Shown in pieces: positions 1-8,195 of a DNA stretch of 64,000 nucleotides. This DNA is from a bacterium. Lineage in GTDB: Bacteria; Methylomirabilota; Methylomirabilia; Methylomirabilales; 2-02-FULL-66-22. The position numbers were made by a program, and so were the translations under genes. The notes under the pieces were generated by a model that searched no databases, was not told the origin of the DNA, and saw only the letters and a program-made list of their open reading frames with translations. The stretch lies in the NCBI GenBank assembly GCA_029580855.1, contig JAKPQH010000205.1, positions 62,001-126,000 on the forward strand. The letters are read 5' to 3'. Within the stretch, counting starts at the first letter, position 1. Each line of letters starts with the position of its first letter.

Positions 1-1
1 G

Positions 2-445
2 GTCGGGCAGGACACCTGCGGGGCGATCGCCGGGTTCTTGGGCGTCGTACGGGGTTTTGCGCGCGGGCGGCGAATCCGCCACCTCGAATACGACGCCTAC
101 CCGGAGATGGCCATCGCCAAGATGCGCCAGATCGGCGACGAGATCCGGGCCCGCTGGCCCGTGGACCGGATCGCCATGGCGCATCGGGTCGGGCGGCTTG
201 GTGTCGGCGAGGCGAGCGTCGCCATCGTCGCGGCCTCGCCGCACCGGCAGGAGGCTCTGCAGGCGTGCGCCTACGCCATCGAGCGGCTCAAGGAGATCGT
301 GCCCATCTGGAAGAAAGAAGTGTGGTCGGACGGTGCCGAGTGGATCGGGTCGACCGTGGACGAGCATCGGATGGAGCGGCAAGAGGCCGACCGCGCGGCG
401 GATACATCCGCGCGCCCCTCGCCGCCGCCCGTTGCGGATGCGTGA
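2..445 (+). CDS. moaE: Molybdopterin synthase catalytic subunit MoaE (5' partial)
   Basis: Large subunit of molybdopterin synthase, which with thiocarboxylated MoaD converts cyclic pyranopterin monophosphate to molybdopterin in the cytoplasm. The reading frame is open to the left window edge, so the true start lies outside; the ATG at 38 is internal. Family features visible are the YDAYPEMA block, the H-R-x-G-x-L-x-V-G-E stretch, the ASPHR-x-EA segment and the VPIWKKE motif with the family lysines near the C-terminus. About 148 residues are in the window, close to the whole MoaE length, with a short Arg/Pro/Ala-rich tail. It converges on the next gene with a 13-nt gap. Identification is confident; only the N-terminus is missing. 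Confidence 0.93.
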   Translation, partial: VGQDTCGAIAGFLGVVRGFARGRRIRHLEYDAYPEMAIAKMRQIGDEIRARWPVDRIAMAHRVGRLGVGEASVAIVAASPHRQEALQACAYAIERLKEIVPIWKKEVWSDGAEWIGSTVDEHRMERQEADRAADTSARPSPPPVADA

Positions 446-458
446 GGCCGGTTCGGGT

Positions 459-3188
459 CTACCGCGCACGGTCGCGCAAAGCCCGGAGCGTCGCCTCCAG
501 CCGCTGGATCTCCTCGCCGTAGCCGGCGAAATTGCCCTGCCGGAGCATCTCCTGAGCTCGTCCGTACTGCTGCAGCGCCTGCTCCGCCAGACCGCGCACG
601 TTCGTGTCCCGCGCCGTTCCCGGCGGCGCCGCCGCGACCGAGGTCTCGGTGCGGGCGACCGGTGCCGCCTTGGCGCCGCTCCCGAACAGCTGCGCGAGCG
701 AGGCCTCGAGGTTTCCCTCCATGGCGATCTGATTTCCCATGGAGACGATCACCCGCTTGAGTTCCGGCAGCGAGCCTTTCTCGGCGGCGAGGTAGAGGGG
801 CTGAACGTAGAGCAGCGACTGCTCGATGGGGATGGCCAGCAAGCTCCCGCGTATGACCTGCGACCCGCGCGAGCTCCACAGGCTGAGCTGCTGCGAGATG
901 AACGCATCCTGATCGATTCTGGCGTCGATCTGGCGCGGTCCGTAGATGAGCTTCTGCTTGGGGAAGTTGAAGGCGATCAGCTTGCCGTAATGGGTGCCAT
1001 CGGAACGAGCGGCCATCCAGGCGATCATGTTGTCTTTCTTGCTGGGATTGAAGGGGAAGAGCAGGATGAACTCCTCGACCTTTTCACCGGGGAGCCGCAT
1101 GATCGTGTAGTACGACTCGATCTCCCGTTCCTGTCCATCCACCATCCGCCGGGGGATGTTCCAGAGATCCTCCTTGTTGTAAAAGACCTGCGGGTCCTGC
1201 ATATGGTAGGTGGCGAACATCCGCGCCTGGATGCCGAAGAGGCCCTGGGGATAGCGGATATGGGGCTTCAGATCCGGGGGCATCGCGGACAACGGCTGGA
1301 AGAGGCCGGGAAAGGCCTGCGCGTATGCCTTGATCACCGGGTCGTCCGGCTCGCTGATGTAGAACGCCAGCGTCCCATCGTACGCGTCCACGACGGCTTT
1401 CACCGAGTTTCGAATGTAATTGCCGAGCCCGCGCACCGGCTCGGAATACGGGAACCGGTTGCTGGTGGTGTACCCGTCGATGATCCACGTCAGGTGGCCA
1501 TCCTGACGGATGACCAGATAGGGGTCGCGGTCGAACTGGATGAAGGGGGCCGCCGTTCGGACTCGGTCCTCGATCTGCCGGTGGTACATCACGCGGCTCT
1601 CGCCGATGATGTCGTTGGACAGAAGGACCTTGATATCCGCGAAGCGGAGGGCGAAGAGCAGTTTCCGGAAAAGCGAGTGGATGGGCACACCGCCGGTGCC
1701 GCCGTAGGTGGTGTACACGTTCTTGTCGCCGGCGGGGTAGTCCAGCTCCTGCGCCCGGGTTTTCACGAAGACGTAATCGCCGCCCACGTCGTTGGCGATC
1801 TCCCCGTAGTAAATCTCGGGCCGGGTCACCTTGATGGGCCCGGAGGAGGCGGGCGGAATGTCTTTGATCCAGAACTCCGGCAGCCCTTCCGGCGAGATGC
1901 GATTCACCGGGCCCAGGACCACCCCGTATCCATGCGTGTACGTCAGGCGCTCGTTGATCCAGATCCGGCTGGGCAGGTTCTTGTAGGACAACTCGCGCGC
2001 GGAGAGCATGACTTGCCGGAGCTGGCCGTCCACCATGTACCGGTCGTTGTCCACATCCACAAAGCGATAATAGGTCCGGATCTCCTGCAGCTGCGCGTAG
2101 GTTACCAGAAGCGGGCGGTGGTCCCAGAGCCGGATATTTTTTACGGTCGGATCGTTGTTCCGGAGGTCGGCCAAGGTCAGCGTTTCCTCAGCCGGGAACT
2201 CCTCTTCCTTTACCCGGTCGAGCGCGTAGGCCATGCGGGTGTGTTTGATGTTCTGTTCGATGTACGGCCGCTCGGCGACGATCTCGTTGGGGACGACGCG
2301 GAGCCGTTGGATGGCGCTCGGCAGGACCCCCAGCCCCAGGATGTTGACGGCGAACAGGATCCCGACCGCGAGGTAGACGGGGCGGATCCCCCGCCGGCCG
2401 ATCTGCCATATGCATAGGGCGGCGCAGGCCAACGCCGCCACGGCCAGGATGCGCAAGGCGGGAAGGTTCACGGCGATGTCGGTATAGCCGGCGCCGAATA
2501 CGATGCCGGTCGGGGACAGGAGCAGGTGGTAGGTGTCCAGGTAATAGCCGCCGGCCTTCACGATCAGGATGAGCGCGCCGAGCGCGAGCAGATGGGCGCG
2601 GGCCTGCGGGACCACCGCAGGGCCCCGCGGGGTGATCTGGATCCCCCGGTGCAGGACGTACGTCGCCACCGTCAGGAGCAGGGCAATGCCCAGCACCGCG
2701 AGGGCCCAGCCGTAGAGAGTGTCGAGGAGCGGCAGGCGGAAAATGTAGAATCCGATATCGCGTCCGAAGAGGGGGTCCTGCACGCCGAAGGGTTGGGCGT
2801 TGAGGAAACGCAAGACCGTTTCCCATTGCCCTGCGGCGTGCATGCCGGCGAGAATGCCCAGAATGACCGCCCCGGGAAGCAGGAAGCGCCGAAAGAGAGG
2901 CTCGATGACCAGGCGGCTCGGGAGTCCGAGGGGATCTTCGAGCTCCAGCAGGACGTCGCCGGTTCTGGACCGCGCCGCGAACCGCACGTTGGCGTAGACC
3001 ACCAGCGCGAAGGCGAGGCCGCCCACCACCCCGAGGGCGATCTTGTACCACAGCATGGTGGTGAAGACCGAGGTGAGCGCGACTTCCTGGAACCAGAGGT
3101 AGTCGGTGTAGAGGGGCAAGACCTGGCCCGCCAGATTCAGCGCGAGGAAGGCGAGCACGATGGGAACGATCAGGGATCGGGGCAGCAT
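459..3188 (-). CDS. UPF0182 family large integral membrane protein
   Basis: A 909-residue protein of the UPF0182 (COG1615) family, whose function is unknown. The first ~300 residues hold about seven hydrophobic segments, starting at LIVPIVLAFLALNL, with the early motif PLYTDYLWFQEV that is typical of the family. The rest is a large soluble domain with recognisable stretches such as RPYIEQNIKHTRMAY and ERLTYTHGYGVVLGPVN, presumably extracytoplasmic. The ATG at 3188 is preceded by AAAGGAG about 6 nt away, which fixes the start. It is transcribed alone, convergent with moaE and divergent from the adaptor gene, from the promoter at 3227-3256. Length matches the family. No catalytic motif is visible. 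Confidence 0.9.
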   Translation of the reverse strand: MLPRSLIVPIVLAFLALNLAGQVLPLYTDYLWFQEVALTSVFTTMLWYKIALGVVGGLAFALVVYANVRFAARSRTGDVLLELEDPLGLPSRLVIEPLFRRFLLPGAVILGILAGMHAAGQWETVLRFLNAQPFGVQDPLFGRDIGFYIFRLPLLDTLYGWALAVLGIALLLTVATYVLHRGIQITPRGPAVVPQARAHLLALGALILIVKAGGYYLDTYHLLLSPTGIVFGAGYTDIAVNLPALRILAVAALACAALCIWQIGRRGIRPVYLAVGILFAVNILGLGVLPSAIQRLRVVPNEIVAERPYIEQNIKHTRMAYALDRVKEEEFPAEETLTLADLRNNDPTVKNIRLWDHRPLLVTYAQLQEIRTYYRFVDVDNDRYMVDGQLRQVMLSARELSYKNLPSRIWINERLTYTHGYGVVLGPVNRISPEGLPEFWIKDIPPASSGPIKVTRPEIYYGEIANDVGGDYVFVKTRAQELDYPAGDKNVYTTYGGTGGVPIHSLFRKLLFALRFADIKVLLSNDIIGESRVMYHRQIEDRVRTAAPFIQFDRDPYLVIRQDGHLTWIIDGYTTSNRFPYSEPVRGLGNYIRNSVKAVVDAYDGTLAFYISEPDDPVIKAYAQAFPGLFQPLSAMPPDLKPHIRYPQGLFGIQARMFATYHMQDPQVFYNKEDLWNIPRRMVDGQEREIESYYTIMRLPGEKVEEFILLFPFNPSKKDNMIAWMAARSDGTHYGKLIAFNFPKQKLIYGPRQIDARIDQDAFISQQLSLWSSRGSQVIRGSLLAIPIEQSLLYVQPLYLAAEKGSLPELKRVIVSMGNQIAMEGNLEASLAQLFGSGAKAAPVARTETSVAAAPPGTARDTNVRGLAEQALQQYGRAQEMLRQGNFAGYGEEIQRLEATLRALRDRAR

Positions 3189-3226
3189 TCCTCACTCCTT
3201 TGGGCCATCGAGAAAAGGATGCGGGT

Positions 3227-3256
3227 CTTATAGCCCACACCGGAGCGGCTTGTCAA
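3227..3256 (-). promoter_or_regulatory. Sigma-70-type promoter for the UPF0182 gene
   Basis: On the minus strand there is a perfect -35 TTGACA (3256-3251). TATAAG lies 18 nt downstream (3232-3227), or CTATAA with 17 nt. The start codon of the UPF0182 gene lies about 40 nt further on, at 3188. Read from the hexamers only; no transcript evidence. Confidence 0.6.
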
Positions 3257-3326
3257 ATCAAAGCGGCCTGACCAACGAGGCTCGTTCGTCCGGCGGCGCG
3301 ATTCGCGGACAGCCTCGACATTTCGC

Positions 3327-3355
3327 TTGACCGACCCCGGCCGCCTCGGTACGCT
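3327..3355 (+). promoter_or_regulatory. Possible sigma-70 promoter for the RND adaptor gene
   Basis: TTGACC (3327-3332), a 17-nt spacer and TACGCT (3350-3355), 52 nt upstream of the GTG start at 3408. The hexamers are imperfect but the -35 has the GCTTGAC context seen at other promoters in this window. Confidence 0.4.
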
Positions 3356-3407
3356 CCGGTTCCAGCCGGACGTGACCCGGCGCCTCCGGATACGGAAGGA
3401 TACACCC

Positions 3408-4706
3408 GTGCGACGATGGTGGCGGTTGTTTGGCGTCGTGATAGGCGTGGCCCTGCTCGCCGGCCCGGGCTGCTCGCGGGAGCCGTCCCGCACCGCGCCG
3501 GCCGCGGTCCCGCCCGGCGAGCGGAAAATCACCGTCGGCGTGGCGAAGGTCGAAGGACGGGACGTCGAGCGATCCGTGCAGCTTGTCGGGACGTTGACGG
3601 CGCAGGAAGAGGTCACGCTGGGAACCGAGGCGCCCTCCACCGTCGCCAAGATTCTGGTGGATATGGGCGATCGTGTCCAGGCGGGCCAAGTCGTCATCAA
3701 GCTGGACGACCGGGAGGCCCGGCTGGAAGTGGAGCGGCTGACCGCCAGCCTCCAGGCCGTGCGGGAATCGCTGGGCCGCTCGCGACAAATGCTGGAATCC
3801 AGCCAGGCCAACGTCGAGCGAGCGCAGGCCGTCCTGGCCGACGCGCGGATCAACCTCAAGCGGTTCGAGGGTCTCTTCGCGGAGGGCGCCATCTCGGCCA
3901 GCCAGCGGGATTCCGCCCGGACGCAGCACGACGTGGCCGTGGCGACGCTGCGCGCCAGCGAGGCGCAGTACGAGAGCGACCGTGCCGCCGTCGGGAACGC
4001 CGAGGCGAGCGTGGTGCAGGCCGCGGCCGCGCTGGACATCGCCAGGAAGCGGTTGCAGGACACCGACGTCGTGGCGCCCATCGCCGGCTTCGTGCGCAAG
4101 CGGCTGGTGAACGTGGGGGAGACCTTCAAAGAAAAAACACCGCTCATGAGCCTCGTGGCCACCCACGCGCTGAAGCTGCAGGGCGACGTCCCGGAGCGGT
4201 TTGCGCCGCAGATCGACGCGGGGCGCAGCGTGCGCGTGGAAGTGGAGGCGTTTCCCGGTCAGACCTTCCCCGGCACGATTACGCGGGTGAGCCCCGCGGT
4301 CGACGTGGAAAGTCGGAGCTTCGCGGTGGAAGCGTCGATTCCGAATCCCCGGGGCGTTCTCAAGCCGGGCTTCTTCGCCAAGGCCTCGATCCTGACCGGC
4401 ACCGAGCGGAACGCCCCCTTTGTTCCCGAGGAGGCGGTGGCGAGCTTCGCGGGGATCGTCAAGGTGTATGTGATCGTCGACGGCAAGGCCGAAGAGCGCC
4501 GGGTCAAGACGGGGGTGCGTCAGAACGGCCGCGTCGAGATCCTGGAAGGCGTCAAGGTGGGGGAGACGGTCGCCACCTCCAGCCTCAGCCAGTTGGCCAC
4601 CGGCACCGCGGTCACGGTCCAGACCGGCGCGGGGAACGGCCCAGGGCCGGACAAGGGCGAGGGCGGCGGGGCGGGGAAGGCGCGGTCCACACGGAAGGCC
4701 TCGTAG
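3408..4706 (+). CDS. RND/MFP efflux periplasmic adaptor lipoprotein
   Basis: A membrane-fusion (adaptor) subunit that links an inner-membrane RND pump to an outer-membrane channel. The GTG at 3408 is preceded by GGAAGGA at a 7-nt spacing and gives a lipoprotein signal (hydrophobic stretch, then GPGC), so it is preferred over the TTG at 3327. Order: lipobox; lipoyl/biotinyl half with TEAPSTV...VDMGDRVQAGQVV; an Ala/Arg/Glu-rich coiled-coil hairpin at about residues 100-190; the second lipoyl half (VVAPIAGFV); a beta-barrel region (FPGTITRVSPAVD); a Gly-rich tail. No permease adjoins it; the only RND permease in the window lies 11 kb away, so its partner is unknown. It converges on livF with an 18-nt gap. 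Confidence 0.88.
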   Translation: MRRWWRLFGVVIGVALLAGPGCSREPSRTAPAAVPPGERKITVGVAKVEGRDVERSVQLVGTLTAQEEVTLGTEAPSTVAKILVDMGDRVQAGQVVIKLDDREARLEVERLTASLQAVRESLGRSRQMLESSQANVERAQAVLADARINLKRFEGLFAEGAISASQRDSARTQHDVAVATLRASEAQYESDRAAVGNAEASVVQAAAALDIARKRLQDTDVVAPIAGFVRKRLVNVGETFKEKTPLMSLVATHALKLQGDVPERFAPQIDAGRSVRVEVEAFPGQTFPGTITRVSPAVDVESRSFAVEASIPNPRGVLKPGFFAKASILTGTERNAPFVPEEAVASFAGIVKVYVIVDGKAEERRVKTGVRQNGRVEILEGVKVGETVATSSLSQLATGTAVTVQTGAGNGPGPDKGEGGGAGKARSTRKAS

Positions 4707-4724
4707 GCCCTCCGGCGGCAGGCA

Positions 4725-5426
4725 TCAGATCCCCAGGTACCGCCGCTTGATTTCCGCGTCGTGGGCTATCTCCTCGGCAGAGCCCGCGTGGACCACGTGG
4801 CCGTTCTCCAGGATGTAGGCCCGCTGGGATACGCCGAGCGCCAGCGTCGAGTTCTGTTCCACCAGGAGAATGGTCTCGCCTTTCTCCTTCAGGTCGCGGA
4901 TGATCTTCATGACCTCCGTGACCATGATGGGGGCCAAGCCCTCGGTCGGTTCGTCCAGCAGGACGAGATCCGGGTTCCCCATGAGCGTCCGGGCGATCGT
5001 CAACATCTGCTGTTCGCCGCCGCTCAACACCTCCCCTTTGCGGTCGTGAATCTCCCTCAGCTTCGGGAAGTGCCGGTAGATCCGGTCCAGGGTCCACCCG
5101 TCGGTGCCCCGGTTCCCGCCCTTCCTGGCGATCTCCAGGTTCTGCTTGACGGTGAGGGTCGGGAAGATCCGGCGGTTGTCGGGGACGAACCCCACGCCGC
5201 GGTTGGCGATCGTGTACGGAGGCAGGCCGACGAGGTTCTCGTTCTTGAACATCACGCGGCCCGCGCGCGGCGGGGTCAGCCCCATGATGGAGCGGATCGT
5301 GGTGGTCTTGCCCGCCCCATTCCGCCCCAGAAGGGCGACGACCTCGCCTTCGCGGATCTCCAGCGAGACGTCGAAGAGCACCTGGGCGTCTTCATAAAAG
5401 GTGTTGATCTTCTCGAGTGACAGCAT
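4725..5426 (-). CDS. livF: Branched-chain amino-acid-type ABC transporter ATPase LivF
   Basis: Cytoplasmic ATPase of a LivFGMHK-type importer. It has Walker A GRNGAGKTT, signature LSGGEQQML, Walker B LVLLDEPTEGLAP and the H-loop region LLVEQN that is characteristic of LivF rather than LivG. The ATG at 5426 gives MLSLEKINTFY with GGAGG 9 nt upstream. The in-frame starts at 5435 and 5447 have poorer Shine-Dalgarno placement. The product is 233 residues, the normal LivF size. It is the last gene of the minus-strand operon (binding protein)-livH-livM-livG-livF. The substrate could be an amino acid or, given the neighbouring CoA-transferase genes, an organic or aromatic acid; sequence alone cannot tell. 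Confidence 0.93.
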   Translation of the reverse strand: MLSLEKINTFYEDAQVLFDVSLEIREGEVVALLGRNGAGKTTTIRSIMGLTPPRAGRVMFKNENLVGLPPYTIANRGVGFVPDNRRIFPTLTVKQNLEIARKGGNRGTDGWTLDRIYRHFPKLREIHDRKGEVLSGGEQQMLTIARTLMGNPDLVLLDEPTEGLAPIMVTEVMKIIRDLKEKGETILLVEQNSTLALGVSQRAYILENGHVVHAGSAEEIAHDAEIKRRYLGI

Positions 5427-5488
5427 CGGGTCCATCCTCCACCGCAACCGGTTTCAGCACACCCGCCGCCGTCGCCGGGAACAGCCTG

Positions 5489-6241
5489 CTAGGCCAGAAC
5501 GTGCTGGCCGCCCAGATAGGCCTCCTGGACCTGGGCGTTGGCGCGGATGGTCTGGGGCGTTCCCTGCGCGAGCAGGCGCCCCTGGTGCATCACCACGATG
5601 TGGTCCGAGATGGAGAGCACCACGTCCATGGCGTGCTCCACCACCAACAAGGTGAGCCGGCTTGCGAGCTGTCTCATGAACGCGGCGATCCGCGCGCGGT
5701 CCTCGGACATCAACCCGCTCATGGGCTCGTCGAGGAGCAGGAGCGACGGCTTGGCCGTCAGGGCCACCGTGATTTCCAGGATGCGGCGGTCGCCGTAGGA
5801 GAGTCCCTTCACCGGCGTGCGCTGCTTTCCGGCGAGGCCGATCTCGCCGATGATCCGGTCGGTTTCGGCCTTCACCGCGGACAGGGCGTCGGTCGACGCG
5901 AGAACCTCCGGGCCGTGCCCCTGCTGCGCCTGGACGCCCAACCACACGTTCTCGTACAGCGACAGCTCGTTGAACAGGTTGATGATCTGGAACGAGCGCG
6001 AGATGCCGCGCCGGACGATCTGATGGATGGGCAGACGGGTGATGTCCTCACCGCGGAAAATGACCTTGCCGGCGTCGGGCCGGATCATTCCCGTGATGAG
6101 GTTGAACAGGGTTGTCTTGCCCGCGCCGTTCGGGCCGATCACCGAGGTGAGCTTTCCCTCCTCGATGGCCAGATCCAACGAATCGGTGGCCCTGAGCCCA
6201 CCGAAGTTCTTTGTCAGCCCTTCTGTCGCCAGGATGACCAT
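5489..6241 (-). CDS. livG: Branched-chain amino-acid-type ABC transporter ATPase LivG
   Basis: Second ATPase of the Liv-type importer. Walker A is GPNGAGKTTLFN, the signature is LSYGDRRILEI, Walker B is LLLLDEPMSGL, and the H-loop is VVEHAMDVV. The start is the ATG at 6241, with GAGAGAGGG just upstream. The frame stays open a further ~970 nt upstream, but that part is antisense/shadow of livM and was discarded. The product is 250 residues, with the long LivG insert (NLFNELSLYENV) after the Q-loop. It sits 23 nt after livM and 62 nt before livF in the same operon. Confidence 0.93.
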   Translation of the reverse strand: MVILATEGLTKNFGGLRATDSLDLAIEEGKLTSVIGPNGAGKTTLFNLITGMIRPDAGKVIFRGEDITRLPIHQIVRRGISRSFQIINLFNELSLYENVWLGVQAQQGHGPEVLASTDALSAVKAETDRIIGEIGLAGKQRTPVKGLSYGDRRILEITVALTAKPSLLLLDEPMSGLMSEDRARIAAFMRQLASRLTLLVVEHAMDVVLSISDHIVVMHQGRLLAQGTPQTIRANAQVQEAYLGGQHVLA

Positions 6242-6264
6242 GGGTCCCTCTCTCTGTGGCGCGC

Positions 6265-7239
6265 CTACCGCAGGATCGTCTGCTTCCTGCCGCCGATCAG
6301 CCCCAGGATCCCGCTGGGGATGAAGAGGATCACCAAAACGAAGATCATGCCATAGACCAGCATCCACGACTCCCAATAGGCGCTCAGCAGATCGCGCGAC
6401 ACGATGAAGATGGCGGCGCCCAGGATGGGGCCGAAAAAGTTCACCGTTCCGCCGCCCAGGAGCGTCATCATCACCACGTTGCCGGACTGCGTCCAGTCGA
6501 GAACGCCGGCGAACGCCGAGTTGATCAACAGGGTGTACAACCCCCCCGCCAAGCCGGAAAACAGACCCGAGATGACGAACGCGCCCCATTTGTAGGCCGC
6601 GGTCCGGTAGCCGAGATAGCTCGCCCGAATCTCGTTCTCGCGGATGGCTTGCAGGACCTTGCCGAACGGGGAGTGGACGATCCGCCAGATGAGGAGGGTG
6701 CACAGGGCGAACATCACCAGGACGAAGTAATAGTAGGTGAGCGGCGTCGCCAGCTTGATCTGCACCAGGCCCGGCAATCCCACAGGCATCCGGTCGATTC
6801 CCGACAGGCCCGTCTCGCCCCCGGTGAACTCGTCCCATCGGAAGGCGACGAAGTAGAAGACCTGGCTGACGGCGATCGTGATGAGGGCGAAGTAGATCCC
6901 TCGCTTCTTGGCCACCAGGAAACCGATGAGCGCGGCAAACACTCCGGCGACGACGATGCTGAGCGCGAGGGGTCCCCAGACACCCTGCGAGATGCGAAGG
7001 AAACAGATCCCCGCGGCGTAGGCACCGATCCCGAAAAAGGCCCCGTGCCCGAACGAGGGGAGCCCGGTGTACCCGAGGAGGATGTTGAACCCCAAGGCGA
7101 AGAGCGACCAGATGAGCACCTCGGTTCCCAGAGAGAGGTATCTCCCGACGACGGGCAAGTAGGGGAAGAGCGCGAAAAGCAGGAAGACGCCCCACATGGG
7201 GCCGGTGGCCCACCGATTCCCGTTGGCACTCGACCCCAT
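6265..7239 (-). CDS. livM: Branched-chain amino-acid-type ABC permease LivM
   Basis: Inner-membrane permease of the Liv-type importer, 324 residues, about eight to ten hydrophobic helices. Diagnostic family stretches are LGFNILLGYTGLPSFGHGAFFGIGAYAAG near residues 50-80 and the late EAA-like region around residues 220-240 (ENEIRASYLGYRT). The start ATG at 7239 has GGAGG six nt upstream. The livH stop codon ends one base before it. A pore partner of LivH; its nucleotide-binding partners are LivG and LivF. Confidence 0.93.
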   Translation of the reverse strand: MGSSANGNRWATGPMWGVFLLFALFPYLPVVGRYLSLGTEVLIWSLFALGFNILLGYTGLPSFGHGAFFGIGAYAAGICFLRISQGVWGPLALSIVVAGVFAALIGFLVAKKRGIYFALITIAVSQVFYFVAFRWDEFTGGETGLSGIDRMPVGLPGLVQIKLATPLTYYYFVLVMFALCTLLIWRIVHSPFGKVLQAIRENEIRASYLGYRTAAYKWGAFVISGLFSGLAGGLYTLLINSAFAGVLDWTQSGNVVMMTLLGGGTVNFFGPILGAAIFIVSRDLLSAYWESWMLVYGMIFVLVILFIPSGILGLIGGRKQTILR

Positions 7240-7240
7240 T

Positions 7241-8110
7241 TCACACCTCCAACACGCTCTTCTCGCCCATGAGTCCCCGAGGACGGAACAGGAGGACGAG
7301 GGCCAGGATGACGAACGGGATGATGTCCGAGACGCGGGCCCAGAACATGACCGAGATGCTGGTGGAGAGGCCCACGATCAGGCCCGCCAGGATGCTGCCC
7401 CAGAAGCTCCCGATGCCGCCCAAGACGACGATGACCATGGCGGGCATCAGGATCGCCGTACCCATGGTGGGCCGCACGCTCCATATCGGAGCCGCGATCA
7501 CGCCCGCCACCCCCGCGAGGATGGAGCCGATCACAAAAACGACGCTCCGCATCCGCGGCAAATTCTTTCCCAGAGCCATCACCATCTCCGCATCACTGGC
7601 CCCCGCCTTGATGATTGCGCCGTAGGGCGTCTTTTCCAGAAACAGCCAGACCAGCAAAATGATTGCGATGGCCAGGATGGCGAGGATGAGGCGGTATTTG
7701 GAATAAATCATAAACCCGAGATCGAGGGAGCCGGCGGCGAACTTGGGGGCCGCCACCGAATAGCCCGTCTTGCCCCACACCATGCGGATGATCTCTTCCA
7801 GGGCCGTGGCCAGCCCAAAGGTAAGGAGGAGCCCGAAGAGCGGATTCCCGCCGTAGGTGCGATGGATCACCAGGCGCTCGAGGATCCATCCGACCATGCC
7901 GACAAGGACGGGGGCGAGGATGAGGGCCAGCCAGAACCCCACGTACTTCTGCATCGAAAAGGCGAAGTAGGCTCCAAGGGCGAAGAGGATGCCGTGGGTG
8001 AAGTTGATCACCTGCATCACGCCCAGGATCAGCGTAAAGCCCAGGGCGACCACCGCGAAGATCAACCCCAGCACGACGCCGTTCATGGCAAACGACAGCA
8101 ACTCCATCAT
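7241..8110 (-). CDS. livH: Branched-chain amino-acid-type ABC permease LivH
   Basis: Inner-membrane permease, about eight hydrophobic helices. It carries the LivH hallmark GFTLILGVMQVINFTHGILF near the N-terminus and the late stretch KNLPRMRSVVFVIGSILAGVAGV. I chose the ATG at 8110 (MMELLSFAMNG, 289 aa) because GGAGA lies six nt upstream. Longer starts at 8122 and 8143 are possible but have no good ribosome binding site. It follows the binding-protein gene after an 85-nt spacer that contains a strong hairpin. Confidence 0.92.
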   Translation of the reverse strand: MMELLSFAMNGVVLGLIFAVVALGFTLILGVMQVINFTHGILFALGAYFAFSMQKYVGFWLALILAPVLVGMVGWILERLVIHRTYGGNPLFGLLLTFGLATALEEIIRMVWGKTGYSVAAPKFAAGSLDLGFMIYSKYRLILAILAIAIILLVWLFLEKTPYGAIIKAGASDAEMVMALGKNLPRMRSVVFVIGSILAGVAGVIAAPIWSVRPTMGTAILMPAMVIVVLGGIGSFWGSILAGLIVGLSTSISVMFWARVSDIIPFVILALVLLFRPRGLMGEKSVLEV

Positions 8111-8156
8111 AGCGCTCTCCATCAGAGGATCCGGCGGGAACACCCGGGGGTGCCGA

Positions 8157-8188
8157 GCCGGAGGGGGGCCGCGCCGCCCCCCTCCGGC
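8157..8188. terminator. 13-bp hairpin between binding-protein and livH genes
   Basis: The arms 8157-8169 (GCCGGAGGGGGGC) and 8176-8188 are perfectly complementary around a 6-nt loop. It lies directly after the binding-protein stop codon and before livH. No T-tract follows in the direction of transcription. It could be a 3'-end stabiliser or a partial terminator that lets the binding protein be made in excess of the permeases. Confidence 0.6.
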
Positions 8189-8195
8189 CTCGGGA

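Noticed and set aside
57..2417. 786-codon plus-strand ORF
   Set aside because: It overlaps moaE and runs antisense to the UPF0182 gene; composition is Arg/Gly/His/Pro-rich with no domain, a typical shadow in GC-rich DNA.
5489..7213. 574-codon ORF joining livG to an upstream segment
   Set aside because: Only the part from 6241 down is LivG; the remainder is an off-frame shadow of livM and not a fusion.
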